64,000 bases of DNA, from contig JAHHHL010000010.1 in the NCBI GenBank assembly GCA_019359375.1, positions 101,832 through 165,831 on the forward strand. The letters run 5' to 3'. The notes below the pieces were generated by a model that saw only the letters and a program-made list of their open reading frames with translations, had not been told where the DNA came from and did no database searches. Positions within the stretch are counted from its first letter, which is position 1. Every line of letters starts with the position of its first letter. Position numbers and translations under genes: made by a program. The DNA comes from Lyngbya sp. HA4199-MV5. Lineage in GTDB: Bacteria > Cyanobacteriota > Cyanobacteriia > Leptolyngbyales > Leptolyngbyaceae. Below are positions 17,152 to 25,811 of this stretch, piece after piece.

Positions 17152-20100
17152 ATGGCAATTGTTGCCATCTTTTCAGCCGCTCAGGGTCTCTTAAGCATTT
17201 TTGGTGATTCACTGGATAACACCGCCACCGTCAGCCGTGACCCTGCTGGCACCATTCTGATCAACGGTGGTGCTGTAACAATTTTGGGCGGTACTCCGAC
17301 GGCTGCTAACACCAGCTTAATTCAAGCATTTGGTCTGGCAGGCAGCGACCAACTCATACTCAACGAAGCCAATGGCGCTCTACCCAACGTTAATTTGTTT
17401 GGCGGTAGTAGTAATGATGGGTTGACGGGTGGTTCTGGAAACGATCTGCTGTTTGGGGAAGCAGGCAACGATACGCTTCTCGGGAAGGGTGGGAGAGATG
17501 TGCTGTTTGGTGGTGCTGGCAACGATGTTCTGACGGGTGGTGATGGCGATGACCAGGTGTTTGGTGAAGCGGGCGACGATCGCTTGATCTGGAACCCTGG
17601 TGATGACACGGATTTATTTCAGGGCGGCGATGGGATTGATACAGCCGAGGTGAATGGCGGCAATGGTGCCGAGGTCTTTACTGTAAATGCAAATGGCACG
17701 CGAGTGCGGTTCGATCGCACCAATCCGACACCCTTTAGCCTGGACATCGGCACTACAGAAAACTTGGTGATCAATGCCAATGGCGGCGATGACACAATTA
17801 CTGCTGGCAATGGGCTTGCTGCCTTAATTTCCCTTACTGTTGACAGTGGTGCAGGCAACGACACCATCGTGAGTGGCGACGGGGCAGATCTTTTGCTGGG
17901 TGGGGATGGCAACGATCGCATTGCGGGTGGTCGAGGGAATGATGTAGCGCTTTTGGGTGCTGGTGATGATGTTTTCGCCTGGAACCCCGGCGATGACAAT
18001 GACATTGTTGAAGGTCAGGCAGGCTTAGACAGGCTGCAATTCAACGGTGCTAATGTTAATGAAACCATTGATATTGCTGCTAATGGCGGACGGGTTCGCT
18101 TTCTCCGCGATGTGGCAAACGTCGTGATGGATTTGGATGATATTGAGCGCATCAATTTTGAAGCACTGGGTGGAGCAGACACGATCACGGTTAATGACCT
18201 CAGTGGCACGGATGCAAAGGAAATCAACATCAATCTGGCAAGCGTGCTGAACGGTACTGTCGGTGACAATCAGGTTGATAGCATTATTGTTAATGCCACT
18301 AATGGAACGGATACAATCAACGTGCTGGGGCAAAACGGCACCTTGACGATCGCTGGTTTACCCGCCTCTATTAACCTTCAGAATGTAGAAGGCATCGATC
18401 GTCTGACCATCAACGGCTTCGCTGGTAACGATACCATTTCTGCTGCCACGCTCGTTACTCCAGTCAATCTCACGATTGATGGCGGTGCGGGTAATGACAC
18501 CCTCCTTGGCAGCAACCTTGCCGATATTTTTCTCGGTGGCGACGGGGACGATTTTGTAGATGGTCGTAGGGGCGATGACGTTGCCTTCTTGGGTGCTGGC
18601 AATGATGTTTTCCTGTGGAACCCTGGTGATGGCAACGATACGATCGAAGGTCAGGCTGGCATTGATGAAATGTTGTTCAATGGCAATGGTGCCAATGAGA
18701 ACATCGATATTTCTGCCAATGGCTCTCGCGTTCGCTTCTTTCGCGATGTGGCAAACGTCACGATGGATACGGACGATGTAGAACATATCACCTTCAATGC
18801 CTTTGATGGACGCGATACGATCAATATCAATGACCTGAGTGGCACCGATGTTAATCGGATTCGGCTTGATGTGAGTGGCGGTCCCAATGTGCCATTTGAA
18901 ACCAGTTCTGATCAGGTTATCGTCAATGGTACGGCTGGAAACGATGCCATCGCGATCGCCACTGTAAACGGTGAAATAGTCGTCTCAGGGCTGTCCGCAC
19001 AGGTGCAAATTGCAGGCATACGTGCTGAATTCGACAACTTGACCATCAATGGATTGGCGGGTAATGATGTCATTGATGCCAGCAACTTAGCTGCCAACCT
19101 GTTCCGCCTCACGCCCGATGGTAGACTCACACTCGATGGTGGCGCTGGGGATGATCAATTCATCGGCAGCGCTGGACGGGACGTTTTTCTGGGCGGCAGG
19201 GGCAATGATGTGGCGCTGATGGGTGCTGGAGACGATTTGTTTGTCTGGAATCCCGGTGATGACAACGACGTTCTTGACGGGCAAGCAGGCTTCGACACCA
19301 TGTTCTTCAACGGTGCCGATGTTAATGAGAATATAGACATCTCCGCTAACGGCTTCAGTGTCCGCTTTTCTCGCGACGTTGACAACGTCACAATGGATCT
19401 AAATAGTGTTGAAAGAGCCGTCTTTAGAGCGCTGGGTGGAGCAGACAATATTGTTGTTAGTGACTTCAGTGGTACTGGTACGAAGCTTGTCAACATTGAT
19501 TTAGCGGGTTTAATCAACTCCAGTACGGGCGATGGTCAAACCGATACGATCACCATTCAAGGTAGCAATGCTCAAGACCCAATTCGGATTAGCAGCACTT
19601 TAGATGGCTTGGTGAATGTGTCTAATCTTGTCATCATTGGCAATGCTGATAACGATGTTCTGGTGATTAATGGTGATGGGGGTGATGATGCGCTCGATGC
19701 CAGCAGTTTAAACACAACAACTCTGCGCTTGACACTCAACGGTGGTGATGGCAACGATACCCTCTGGGGCGGAGCCAACAATGACAGTCTAAACGGCGGC
19801 GCAGGGCATGATTTGCTCATTGGCGGCTTAGGTACAGACACCCTGGCAGGTGGCGCAGGCATTGATTACTACCGCTTCAACAATCTCACTGAAGGTGGTG
19901 ACATCCTGGCAGACTTTGAAGCGAATGACTTCATCCAAATCAAAGCCAGCAACTTTGGTGGTGGTTTAATTGCAGGTCAAGCCATCTCTAATGATCAATT
20001 CCGAGTTGGTGACGCGGCTCAAGATGCCGACGATCGCCTCATCTTCAACGGCAGCACCCGCAGCCTGTATTTTGATGCCGATGGTCTTGGTGGAGTGGGA

Positions 20101-20178
20101 CAAACGTTAGTTGCCACTCTATCAACCAATGTTTCAACAACTATCGGCGTGAGTGCTACCAACATTCAGGTGATTTGA
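17152..20178 (+). CDS. RTX-type calcium-binding repeat protein
   Basis: 1008 residues with many GGxGxDxLx nonapeptides (GGSGNDLLFGEAGNDTL, GGAGNDVLTGGDGDD, and a terminal array GGDGNDTLWGGANNDSL). These form calcium-binding beta-rolls, usually in exported proteins. Between arrays, a larger module recurs four times, each opening with a WNPGDxxD segment followed by GQAG and LxFNG. No N-terminal signal peptide is seen; a C-terminal type I secretion signal is likely, but no ABC exporter gene is nearby. The start ATG follows AAGGAG. A cell-surface or secreted structural role is inferred. Asp/Asn/Gly content is much higher than in neighbours. Confidence 0.85.
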   Translation: MAIVAIFSAAQGLLSIFGDSLDNTATVSRDPAGTILINGGAVTILGGTPTAANTSLIQAFGLAGSDQLILNEANGALPNVNLFGGSSNDGLTGGSGNDLLFGEAGNDTLLGKGGRDVLFGGAGNDVLTGGDGDDQVFGEAGDDRLIWNPGDDTDLFQGGDGIDTAEVNGGNGAEVFTVNANGTRVRFDRTNPTPFSLDIGTTENLVINANGGDDTITAGNGLAALISLTVDSGAGNDTIVSGDGADLLLGGDGNDRIAGGRGNDVALLGAGDDVFAWNPGDDNDIVEGQAGLDRLQFNGANVNETIDIAANGGRVRFLRDVANVVMDLDDIERINFEALGGADTITVNDLSGTDAKEININLASVLNGTVGDNQVDSIIVNATNGTDTINVLGQNGTLTIAGLPASINLQNVEGIDRLTINGFAGNDTISAATLVTPVNLTIDGGAGNDTLLGSNLADIFLGGDGDDFVDGRRGDDVAFLGAGNDVFLWNPGDGNDTIEGQAGIDEMLFNGNGANENIDISANGSRVRFFRDVANVTMDTDDVEHITFNAFDGRDTININDLSGTDVNRIRLDVSGGPNVPFETSSDQVIVNGTAGNDAIAIATVNGEIVVSGLSAQVQIAGIRAEFDNLTINGLAGNDVIDASNLAANLFRLTPDGRLTLDGGAGDDQFIGSAGRDVFLGGRGNDVALMGAGDDLFVWNPGDDNDVLDGQAGFDTMFFNGADVNENIDISANGFSVRFSRDVDNVTMDLNSVERAVFRALGGADNIVVSDFSGTGTKLVNIDLAGLINSSTGDGQTDTITIQGSNAQDPIRISSTLDGLVNVSNLVIIGNADNDVLVINGDGGDDALDASSLNTTTLRLTLNGGDGNDTLWGGANNDSLNGGAGHDLLIGGLGTDTLAGGAGIDYYRFNNLTEGGDILADFEANDFIQIKASNFGGGLIAGQAISNDQFRVGDAAQDADDRLIFNGSTRSLYFDADGLGGVGQTLVATLSTNVSTTIGVSATNIQVI

Positions 20179-20199
20179 GCAGATCGGGGTTGCGATGCT

Positions 20200-20242
20200 A
20201 GCGATCGCTCCTTTTCAACCTGACGTAGAGGGAGCGATCGCT
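20200..20242. terminator. HIP1-containing hairpin after the RTX gene
   Basis: Arms AGCGATCGCTCC and GGAGCGATCGCT, separated by 19 bases, start 22 bp after the RTX stop codon. There is no T-run, so termination is only a possibility. Confidence 0.4.
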
Positions 20243-20298
20243 CTAAAACTCAAATTTCACCGTCAACTTATTCGCTGCTTCAATCAAAGAGGTTTTCC

Positions 20299-20958
20299 AT
20301 GACTGAAATTGAAATTTATAGTGCGGCGCTTTGTCCGTTTGCACACCGATCGCGCTTAACCCTGGCAGAAAAAGGTATTCCTTTTAAGCTGATTGAAATT
20401 GATTTACAAAACAAGCCCGCCAACTTTAAGGATATTTCCCCTTATGGCAAGGTGCCTGTTCTCAAGCATGGCGAGCATCGGGTGTGGGAATCAACGATCA
20501 TCAACGAATATCTGGATGAAACCTTTCCAGAACGCCCACTCTTACCGAAAGAACCCATTCAGCGTGCCCAGGCGCGAATTTGGATTAATTTTGCCGATAC
20601 GCGCTTGTTTGCAACGTCTGGCAAGTTGTTGTACGGCTCAGAGCCAAAACAACATCCAGATATTGTGAAGGAGTTAATTGCACATCTGCACGTTATGGAA
20701 GAGGGACTACAAGAAATGTCAGACGGTCCCTACTGGCTTGGATCAGAGATTAGTTTAGTCGATTTGACCTACTATCCTTTGTTTGAGCAGTGGGCTGTGC
20801 TAGAGCATTTCCGAGGCGTGCCATTACCAACTGGGCTCGATCGCCTGAAGCAATGGTGGGGAACTGCCGCCAACCGTGAATCTGTAAGAGCGATCGCCCG
20901 TACTTCAGAGTTTTACATCAAACAATACGGTCAGCTTGAGCAAACTCGCAAACTTTAG
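20299..20958 (+). CDS. glutathione S-transferase family protein
   Basis: 219 residues with an N-terminal thioredoxin-fold domain (about 1-80) containing the Cys motif ALCPFAHRSRLTL, then YGKVPVL with the cis-Pro of the glutathione site, and the WESTIINEYL glutathione-contact segment. An all-helical C-terminal domain follows (about 90-215). A Cys rather than Tyr or Ser at the active site suggests a thiol-transferase or dehydroascorbate-type (omega/beta-like) activity. ATG at 20299 is preceded by AAAGAGG. Stands alone; role in redox or detoxification inferred from the family. Confidence 0.85.
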   Translation: MTEIEIYSAALCPFAHRSRLTLAEKGIPFKLIEIDLQNKPANFKDISPYGKVPVLKHGEHRVWESTIINEYLDETFPERPLLPKEPIQRAQARIWINFADTRLFATSGKLLYGSEPKQHPDIVKELIAHLHVMEEGLQEMSDGPYWLGSEISLVDLTYYPLFEQWAVLEHFRGVPLPTGLDRLKQWWGTAANRESVRAIARTSEFYIKQYGQLEQTRKL

Positions 20959-21060
20959 TCAATCAAATCCTTACTTTCTATGCTCCATAAACATGGTTAA
21001 GGTGCAGGCGATCGCTCCCACATGTTGAATCGTGCCGAGGTAACAGTCCTCACTCCTTGA

Positions 21061-21330
21061 AATATCAGCCTGCTCAAAGTTGGAAAGCTTCGTTTCAAGT
21101 CTGAATACGAACAGCAACTTTGGGAAGACCGTGCTCGACTGTTGACCAACTGCATTATCTATTACAACGCCACGATTCTATCGAACCTCCTGACTCACAG
21201 TTATTGCAGCGATGACCCTGATAAGGTTACCAGGCTCAGCCTCGTGTCGCCAGTCGCATGGCAGCACATCAACCTATACCACTACTGCCGTAGCACTACC
21301 AGATTTAAGGATGGATCAGCGACAACCTGA
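21061..21330 (+). pseudogene. Tn3-family transposase remnant (C-terminus)
   Basis: Open frame after a TGA at 21058. It reads EYEQQLWEDRARLLTNCII, YYNATILSNLLTH, then VSPVAWQHINLY, the hallmark end of Tn3-family TnpA. The catalytic DDE core lies further upstream in real TnpA and is absent. The last residues and the stop run into the 3' end of the convergent DUF928 gene. No res site or terminal inverted repeat is visible. A dead fragment. Confidence 0.7.
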
Positions 21331-21986
21331 GTGAGTTCTTCTGACTGCAACATTTCTTGCCACAAAGCCGTAGCCTGTTGATTGACTGGCTGCGATCGCC
21401 GAAGCTGAATCAAAGCTGCGATCGCGTCGTACCACAAACCCGCTTTCCATGCTTGACGGATGAACTCAGGGCTTTTCTCAACAGGAATGGTCTGGGTGCC
21501 TGGTTCAATCCGCTGAATCCAACCATCTACAATCAGGGTTTGGCTCTGCTCCTGCGAACAGGCGACCGAGAGATACCAGCGATAGTTTTGATTGAGGGCA
21601 AGAGGGGTCTGGCTTATGCTTGACAGATCGATTCCCATCATTCCTGCCGCTTGTTCCATCATAAATTCACGTTTGGCAAGCGTTTTTCCTGCTTCATCTT
21701 TCAAGATGAATTTTAACTGTAGTGCTTTGGTTGCTGAGGGCGCTAAAAAGTAAAGCGTTGGATAAGCGGCGGCTGTTTGACCTAAATTTGCTTTAGGGCT
21801 CAAGGCGACTAAAGGCACTTTGGTAAAACAATCACTGCGAGACCCTCCACCAACCCGTCGCCCTGGAAACCCGCCACGATCGGCTTGCCCAGCAAAAGCG
21901 ATTTGAGGCATGGCATTGAGCAAAAAGGTCAAACTAACTGTTGCGCCAAGTAAAGCGATGATCGATCGTGATTGCAGCAAACGCAT
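21282..21986 (-). CDS. DUF928 family secreted protein (second copy)
   Basis: 234 residues with a signal peptide (IIALLGATVSLTFLLNAMPQ). The domain spans about 60-165: LVALSPKANLGQTAAAYPTL, a repeated FxxK motif, and YRWYLSVACSQEQ. A helical tail follows (QAWKAGLWYDAIAALIQL). The tail aligns in layout with the DUF928 protein at 8822-9661. It lies divergent from, and about 680 bp away from, a CHASE2 protein gene, again keeping the DUF928/CHASE2 neighbourhood. Function unknown; exported location likely. Its 3' end abuts or overlaps a Tn3 transposase fragment, so the extreme C-terminus may have been altered. Confidence 0.78.
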   Translation of the reverse strand: MRLLQSRSIIALLGATVSLTFLLNAMPQIAFAGQADRGGFPGRRVGGGSRSDCFTKVPLVALSPKANLGQTAAAYPTLYFLAPSATKALQLKFILKDEAGKTLAKREFMMEQAAGMMGIDLSSISQTPLALNQNYRWYLSVACSQEQSQTLIVDGWIQRIEPGTQTIPVEKSPEFIRQAWKAGLWYDAIAALIQLRRSQPVNQQATALWQEMLQSEELTQVVADPSLNLVVLRQ

Positions 21987-22663
21987 ACGTTGATTCCTGT
22001 TAAAGAGTCTCCATATATTTATTGTTTCGCAATTTTATACAACAACAATCAGAAAAAATACTGAACCAGTCTTCTAATTTTGGATCTAAAACGTGGCATT
22101 GAATAACTATAGAAATAAGTTGGAATATCCGCTTCTTGACATCCGACAGAAAGCGTAAGTTATGTAGTTAAAAGCGCAAAAAATTTTCTGTCTGGCTAAT
22201 TTATGCTTAATGAATCGTTCCCTGGTTCGATCGGTAGACGAACTAATCGAGAGGGTGTCTGAAGAGACTTCTGAGAAAGAAGATACCCCCTGTACGGGCG
22301 AAGCATGCGGCAAATAACCTTTGGATCAGAGGCGAAAGATACTGCCCGAATGCTTCGCTCCTACGATATACGAGTATAAACTTTTCAGGAAATCGCCTGA
22401 GAAGCATGATTGACACCGGATTAAGCAGCGGATGAAACGGATAGTTAATGGTTCTAGGCTAAAATCTCCCATCTGTTTCATTCGTTTTTTATCCGTTGCT
22501 AACCGATCTCTCACGGTTCAAACAACCTCTGAAGTGAGAACTCTATTCCTAAGCGGGGAATTCTACTAGAAGAGCCTGATGAGTTACTCCGACTCATCCG
22601 GGGGAAAGTGTCTCGCAGTGATGATTTCACTGGGGGCTGATCTCAAAGAGGGCAAAGATCACG
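21987..22663. other. 677-bp intergenic region, repeats only
   Basis: No credible gene on either strand. It contains an inverted-repeat element at 22291-22365 and a second diverged inverted arrangement (GCAGCGGATGAAACGGAT near 22426, with its diverged complement near 22472-22502). A related sequence is seen near 3473-3510. The promoter of the CHASE2-GGDEF-EAL gene must lie at the right end. Confidence 0.45.
22291..22365. repeat. 75-bp inverted-repeat element
   Basis: Left end TGTACGGGCGAAGCATGCGG and right end CCGAATGCTTCGCTCCTACG pair imperfectly. Similar GTAGGGGCGAAGCAT hairpins are frequent intergenic repeats in cyanobacteria. Confidence 0.5.
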
Positions 22664-25204
22664 GTGTTGACGAGATTAATCCAGCAAGTCCAAGCTGCTT
22701 CTGTTCGCTTTGGTGCTAAGAACCGGATGCTGAGGGATAGATTTTCTGTTGCCAATGACCTGTGGTGGGGTGGGCGATCGGTGCTGGTTGCCAGCACGAT
22801 CGTGGCGGGATTGCTGCTGGGGTTAAGGCATCTCAACGGTTTAGAGGCGCTAGAACTGGCGACGTTTGATCATTTGATTCGGTTATCACCTGCGCGTCAG
22901 CCTGACTCACGCCTGCTCCTGGTTGGGATTACAGAGCAAGATCTGCAACGGCATGGTTGGCCCTTGTCTGATCAAACGCTGGCTCAACTGCTCCAGAAAC
23001 TGCAACGGTACAAGCCTCAAGTCATCGGTCTTGATCTGTACCGAAATCTGGCTCAACCGCCGGGACAAGCAAACCTGGCGCAACAATTGCAAGCAGCGAA
23101 TCTGATTGCCATTACGAATGTGGGCAGTGATCCGAAAGCGGAAACAGTGCCGCCGCCGCCCAATATGCCGAAAGACCGGGTCGGGTTTAATGATTTAGTC
23201 CTCGACCCCGATGGGGTGATACGACGCAGCCTGCTGTTTGCTCAAACAGCCGACCAACCCTATTATTCGTTTGCGCTCCGAGTGAGCCTGATGTACCTGG
23301 CACAGAGCTTCCATTACGATGCAACCTCATTGCGGATTGGAGAGGCAGAGTTTGTGCCGTTGGAATCGACTTCGGGTGGGTATCAGAGCCTGGATGCGAG
23401 TGGGTATCAAACGCTGTTGCGTTATCATGCACCCGACCAATTAGCGCGCCAGGTGTCAATGGCTGAGGTCTTTAGTGGACAGGTGAATCCGGACTGGATA
23501 CGAGGCAAGGTCGTTTTGATTGGTACAACGGCTCCCAGCATTAAGGATGTGTTTTACACGCCCCATAGCGCCAATCAAACGACTGAGATGATGATGCCCG
23601 GTTTAGCGGTTCATGCCCAAATTGTGAGTCAAATCCTGGATACGGCTACGGGCGAAAAGGCTCAGTATTGGTTCTGGTCTGAGCCGCAAAAATTTTTCTG
23701 GCTTTTGGGATGGTCTGTAGTGACGGGCATCCTGGTTTGGCGCTTGCGAAACCCCGTCGCTTTTGTGGTTTTGGGGTGTCTCAGTGTCGGTGGGATTGTT
23801 GGGAGTGGGTATGCACTGTTGTTGCAAATGGGATGGATTCCAGTCGTAGAACCCTTAGTCGGTTGTTTGGCAACGGCGGCGCTGGTGGGCGCTCAGCGCT
23901 TATTCTACGCTGCTTACCGCGACCCACTGACTGGATTGATGAATCGGGATGCTTTTTTGCGCCAACTGCATCGATCGCTCAAGCAAACCAGCGCCAGAAA
24001 GGAGACTGAACCGCTGGCTGTCTTGTTTCTGGATCTCGATCAATTTAAGTTGGTGAATGAAGGGTTAGGTCATCAAGCGGGCGATCGCCTGTTAATTGGC
24101 GCGGCAAACCGCTTGCAACGAACTTTACCCAAATTTTCCAGGTTGGCGCGGGTCGGCGGTGATGAGTTTGCCATCTTGTTGCAGCATCGGACGAAGAAAG
24201 CCATCACGACTGTTGTTGATGCCTTGCAAGAGACTCTGAGCATTCCCTACGCGCTTAACCAGCAGGAAGTCCGACTGACGGTGAGTGCTGGCATTGCGTT
24301 AACCCAAAGAGACTATGAGCACAAACCAGAGGACTTGCTGCGAGATGCTCACACTGCCATGTACCGGGCTAAATCGTTAGGCAAGGCGCGGTACGAGGTC
24401 TTTGCGACTGGCATGCTCAAAGACGCGATCGATCGGCTGCAACTTGAAAGTGACCTTCGCCAAGGCATTGAAGCGGAGGAATTTCTGCTGTATTACCAGC
24501 CCATCCTTTGTCTGAAAACCGATCGGATTGCAGGCTTTGAAGCACTGGTGCGCTGGCAGCATCATGAACGTGGGTTCGTGTCTCCGGCATCCTTTATTCC
24601 GTTGGCAGAAGAAACGGGCTTAATTCTGCCACTGGGGCAATGGATCTTTCAGCAAGCGTGTCATCAAATCGCCCAGTGGAGGCGGCATCCCGATTATGCG
24701 TCGTTAAGTATGAGCATCAATCTCTCTAGCAGACAGTTTGCCCAGCCGAATTTAGTCAATCTGCTCGGTCAGGCTCTCAAGCAAGCAGAGTTGGGGGCAG
24801 ATGCGATCAAGATCGAGATCACCGAAAGCATGGTGATGGGCAATGTGGAAGCCGCGATCGATCTGATGCTACAGCTTAAATCGCTGGGTTTGAAACTGAG
24901 CATTGATGATTTTGGCACCGGCTATTCTTCACTCAGCTATCTGCATCGATTTCCCTTAGATACGCTCAAAGTCGATCGATCGTTTGTCAGTCGGATGGAT
25001 GAAAGTGATGAAGATCAGGCGATCGTGCACACGATCATTACCCTCGGACATAAATTGGGGATGAATATCGTGGCGGAGGGCATTGAAAAGGAAGGTCAGG
25101 CTCAACTGCTGAAGGCGTTTAATTGCGAGTATGGACAGGGATACCTGTTTTCTAAACCATTATCCAGTGAGGCAGCAACGTCTTTGTTGAATCAGCAGCC
25201 TTAA
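22664..25204 (+). CDS. CHASE2-GGDEF-EAL cyclic-di-GMP signalling protein
   Basis: 846 residues. After one helix (about 39-55) comes a CHASE2 sensor (60-335), three helices (about 345-410), GGDEF (415-575) and EAL (590-840). GGDEF is intact (RVGGDEFAIL at 496-505), with the early YRDPLTGLMNR block. The RxxD inhibitory site expected upstream of GGDEF is not seen. EAL residues are present (GFEALVRWQH, DDFGTGYSSL). It may therefore both make and cleave cyclic di-GMP, with one activity dominating. The sensor is extracytoplasmic. GTG start at 22664; the AGAGGG stretch lies about 12 bp upstream. CHASE2 resembles that of the CHAT-CHASE2 protein. Confidence 0.92.
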   Translation: MLTRLIQQVQAASVRFGAKNRMLRDRFSVANDLWWGGRSVLVASTIVAGLLLGLRHLNGLEALELATFDHLIRLSPARQPDSRLLLVGITEQDLQRHGWPLSDQTLAQLLQKLQRYKPQVIGLDLYRNLAQPPGQANLAQQLQAANLIAITNVGSDPKAETVPPPPNMPKDRVGFNDLVLDPDGVIRRSLLFAQTADQPYYSFALRVSLMYLAQSFHYDATSLRIGEAEFVPLESTSGGYQSLDASGYQTLLRYHAPDQLARQVSMAEVFSGQVNPDWIRGKVVLIGTTAPSIKDVFYTPHSANQTTEMMMPGLAVHAQIVSQILDTATGEKAQYWFWSEPQKFFWLLGWSVVTGILVWRLRNPVAFVVLGCLSVGGIVGSGYALLLQMGWIPVVEPLVGCLATAALVGAQRLFYAAYRDPLTGLMNRDAFLRQLHRSLKQTSARKETEPLAVLFLDLDQFKLVNEGLGHQAGDRLLIGAANRLQRTLPKFSRLARVGGDEFAILLQHRTKKAITTVVDALQETLSIPYALNQQEVRLTVSAGIALTQRDYEHKPEDLLRDAHTAMYRAKSLGKARYEVFATGMLKDAIDRLQLESDLRQGIEAEEFLLYYQPILCLKTDRIAGFEALVRWQHHERGFVSPASFIPLAEETGLILPLGQWIFQQACHQIAQWRRHPDYASLSMSINLSSRQFAQPNLVNLLGQALKQAELGADAIKIEITESMVMGNVEAAIDLMLQLKSLGLKLSIDDFGTGYSSLSYLHRFPLDTLKVDRSFVSRMDESDEDQAIVHTIITLGHKLGMNIVAEGIEKEGQAQLLKAFNCEYGQGYLFSKPLSSEAATSLLNQQP

Positions 25205-25209
25205 TGGTA

Positions 25210-25295
25210 GGCTAACGATAAAGTTGAGCGGCGGCGATGAAGACCGGAACGTAGACGAGAAAATTTCAAATCACCGCTCCAACGACTTGTTAGCT
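25210..25295 (-). other. attC-like integron recombination site
   Basis: On the minus strand the 86-bp site starts with AGCTAACAAGTCGTTGGAGC and ends CGCTCAACTTTATCGTTAGC followed by C. The outer arms (GCTAAC/GTTAGC) and inner arms (GTTGGAGCGG/CCGCTCAAC) pair, with one extra base in the first inner arm. That unpaired base defines the orientation of real attC sites and puts the site downstream of the minus-strand genes at 25432-28025. The loop between the arms is not self-complementary. The 7-bp core GTTAGCC departs from consensus GTTRRRY at one position. Confidence 0.55.
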
Positions 25296-25431
25296 GGCTG
25301 GCTTCACCAACATCTCCCAACTACACCGAATCCCTCTGCAATTACCGCTCACCTCTCAAAAAGCTCAAGACTGAAAGCGGAAATGTTTCTCAACCCAACC
25401 TTTAAGAGGCAATTCACTTCTCAATTCTGTT

Positions 25432-25773
25432 TTAAGAATTCTCTGGTTCTCTAAACAATTTATTGACGAACGACTCCCAAGCAAAGCCTGCAAGCACCGC
25501 ATCTCGAACGGTGTAGAACTGCAAACTCAACAAAAACACAATGACCACGGCGATTAAACTGGCAGCTAGAAGAATTCTTATATATTTGTTACCTCCATAC
25601 TTTTTCCAAGCTTCTAAAACCGGCTTCCAAATTGAAGGTTTCTCTGGTAATTCTGGCTGTGCTTGTCGTAAAGTTTTTACTGCGACAGGAAGTACCAAGC
25701 TTAGGATGATACCGCACAAAACCCAAAAAACTGCTGCGAATTGGCTAAGAATCTCAACTTTTGCTGTTTCCAT
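25432..25773 (-). CDS. hypothetical two-helix membrane protein
   Basis: 113 residues with two predicted helices: FAAVFWVLCGIILSLVLP (about 12-30) and IRILLAASLIAVVIVFLLSL (about 66-86). Between them is a Pro-rich loop (QPELPEKPSIWKPVLEAWKK). I recognise no family. It starts 38 bp after the trypsin-like gene on the same strand, so probably co-transcribed, and ends before the attC-like site. It may be the membrane-acting component of the module; that is inference. Base composition is AT-richer than the flanking CHASE2 gene. Confidence 0.65.
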   Translation of the reverse strand: METAKVEILSQFAAVFWVLCGIILSLVLPVAVKTLRQAQPELPEKPSIWKPVLEAWKKYGGNKYIRILLAASLIAVVIVFLLSLQFYTVRDAVLAGFAWESFVNKLFREPENS

Positions 25774-25811
25774 AACCTACTTTTCTCCATTTAATAAAGG
25801 TTTATTAATGC

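Noticed and set aside
17322..19862. Long Pro/Ser/Leu-rich minus-strand reading frames
   Set aside because: They are antisense shadows of the Gly/Asp/Asn-rich RTX gene; periodic codons opposite GGxGxD give SPPxP-like translations.
22107..22514. Two minus-strand frames of 62-68 codons
   Set aside because: They cross the repeat element and show no protein-like composition or start signal.
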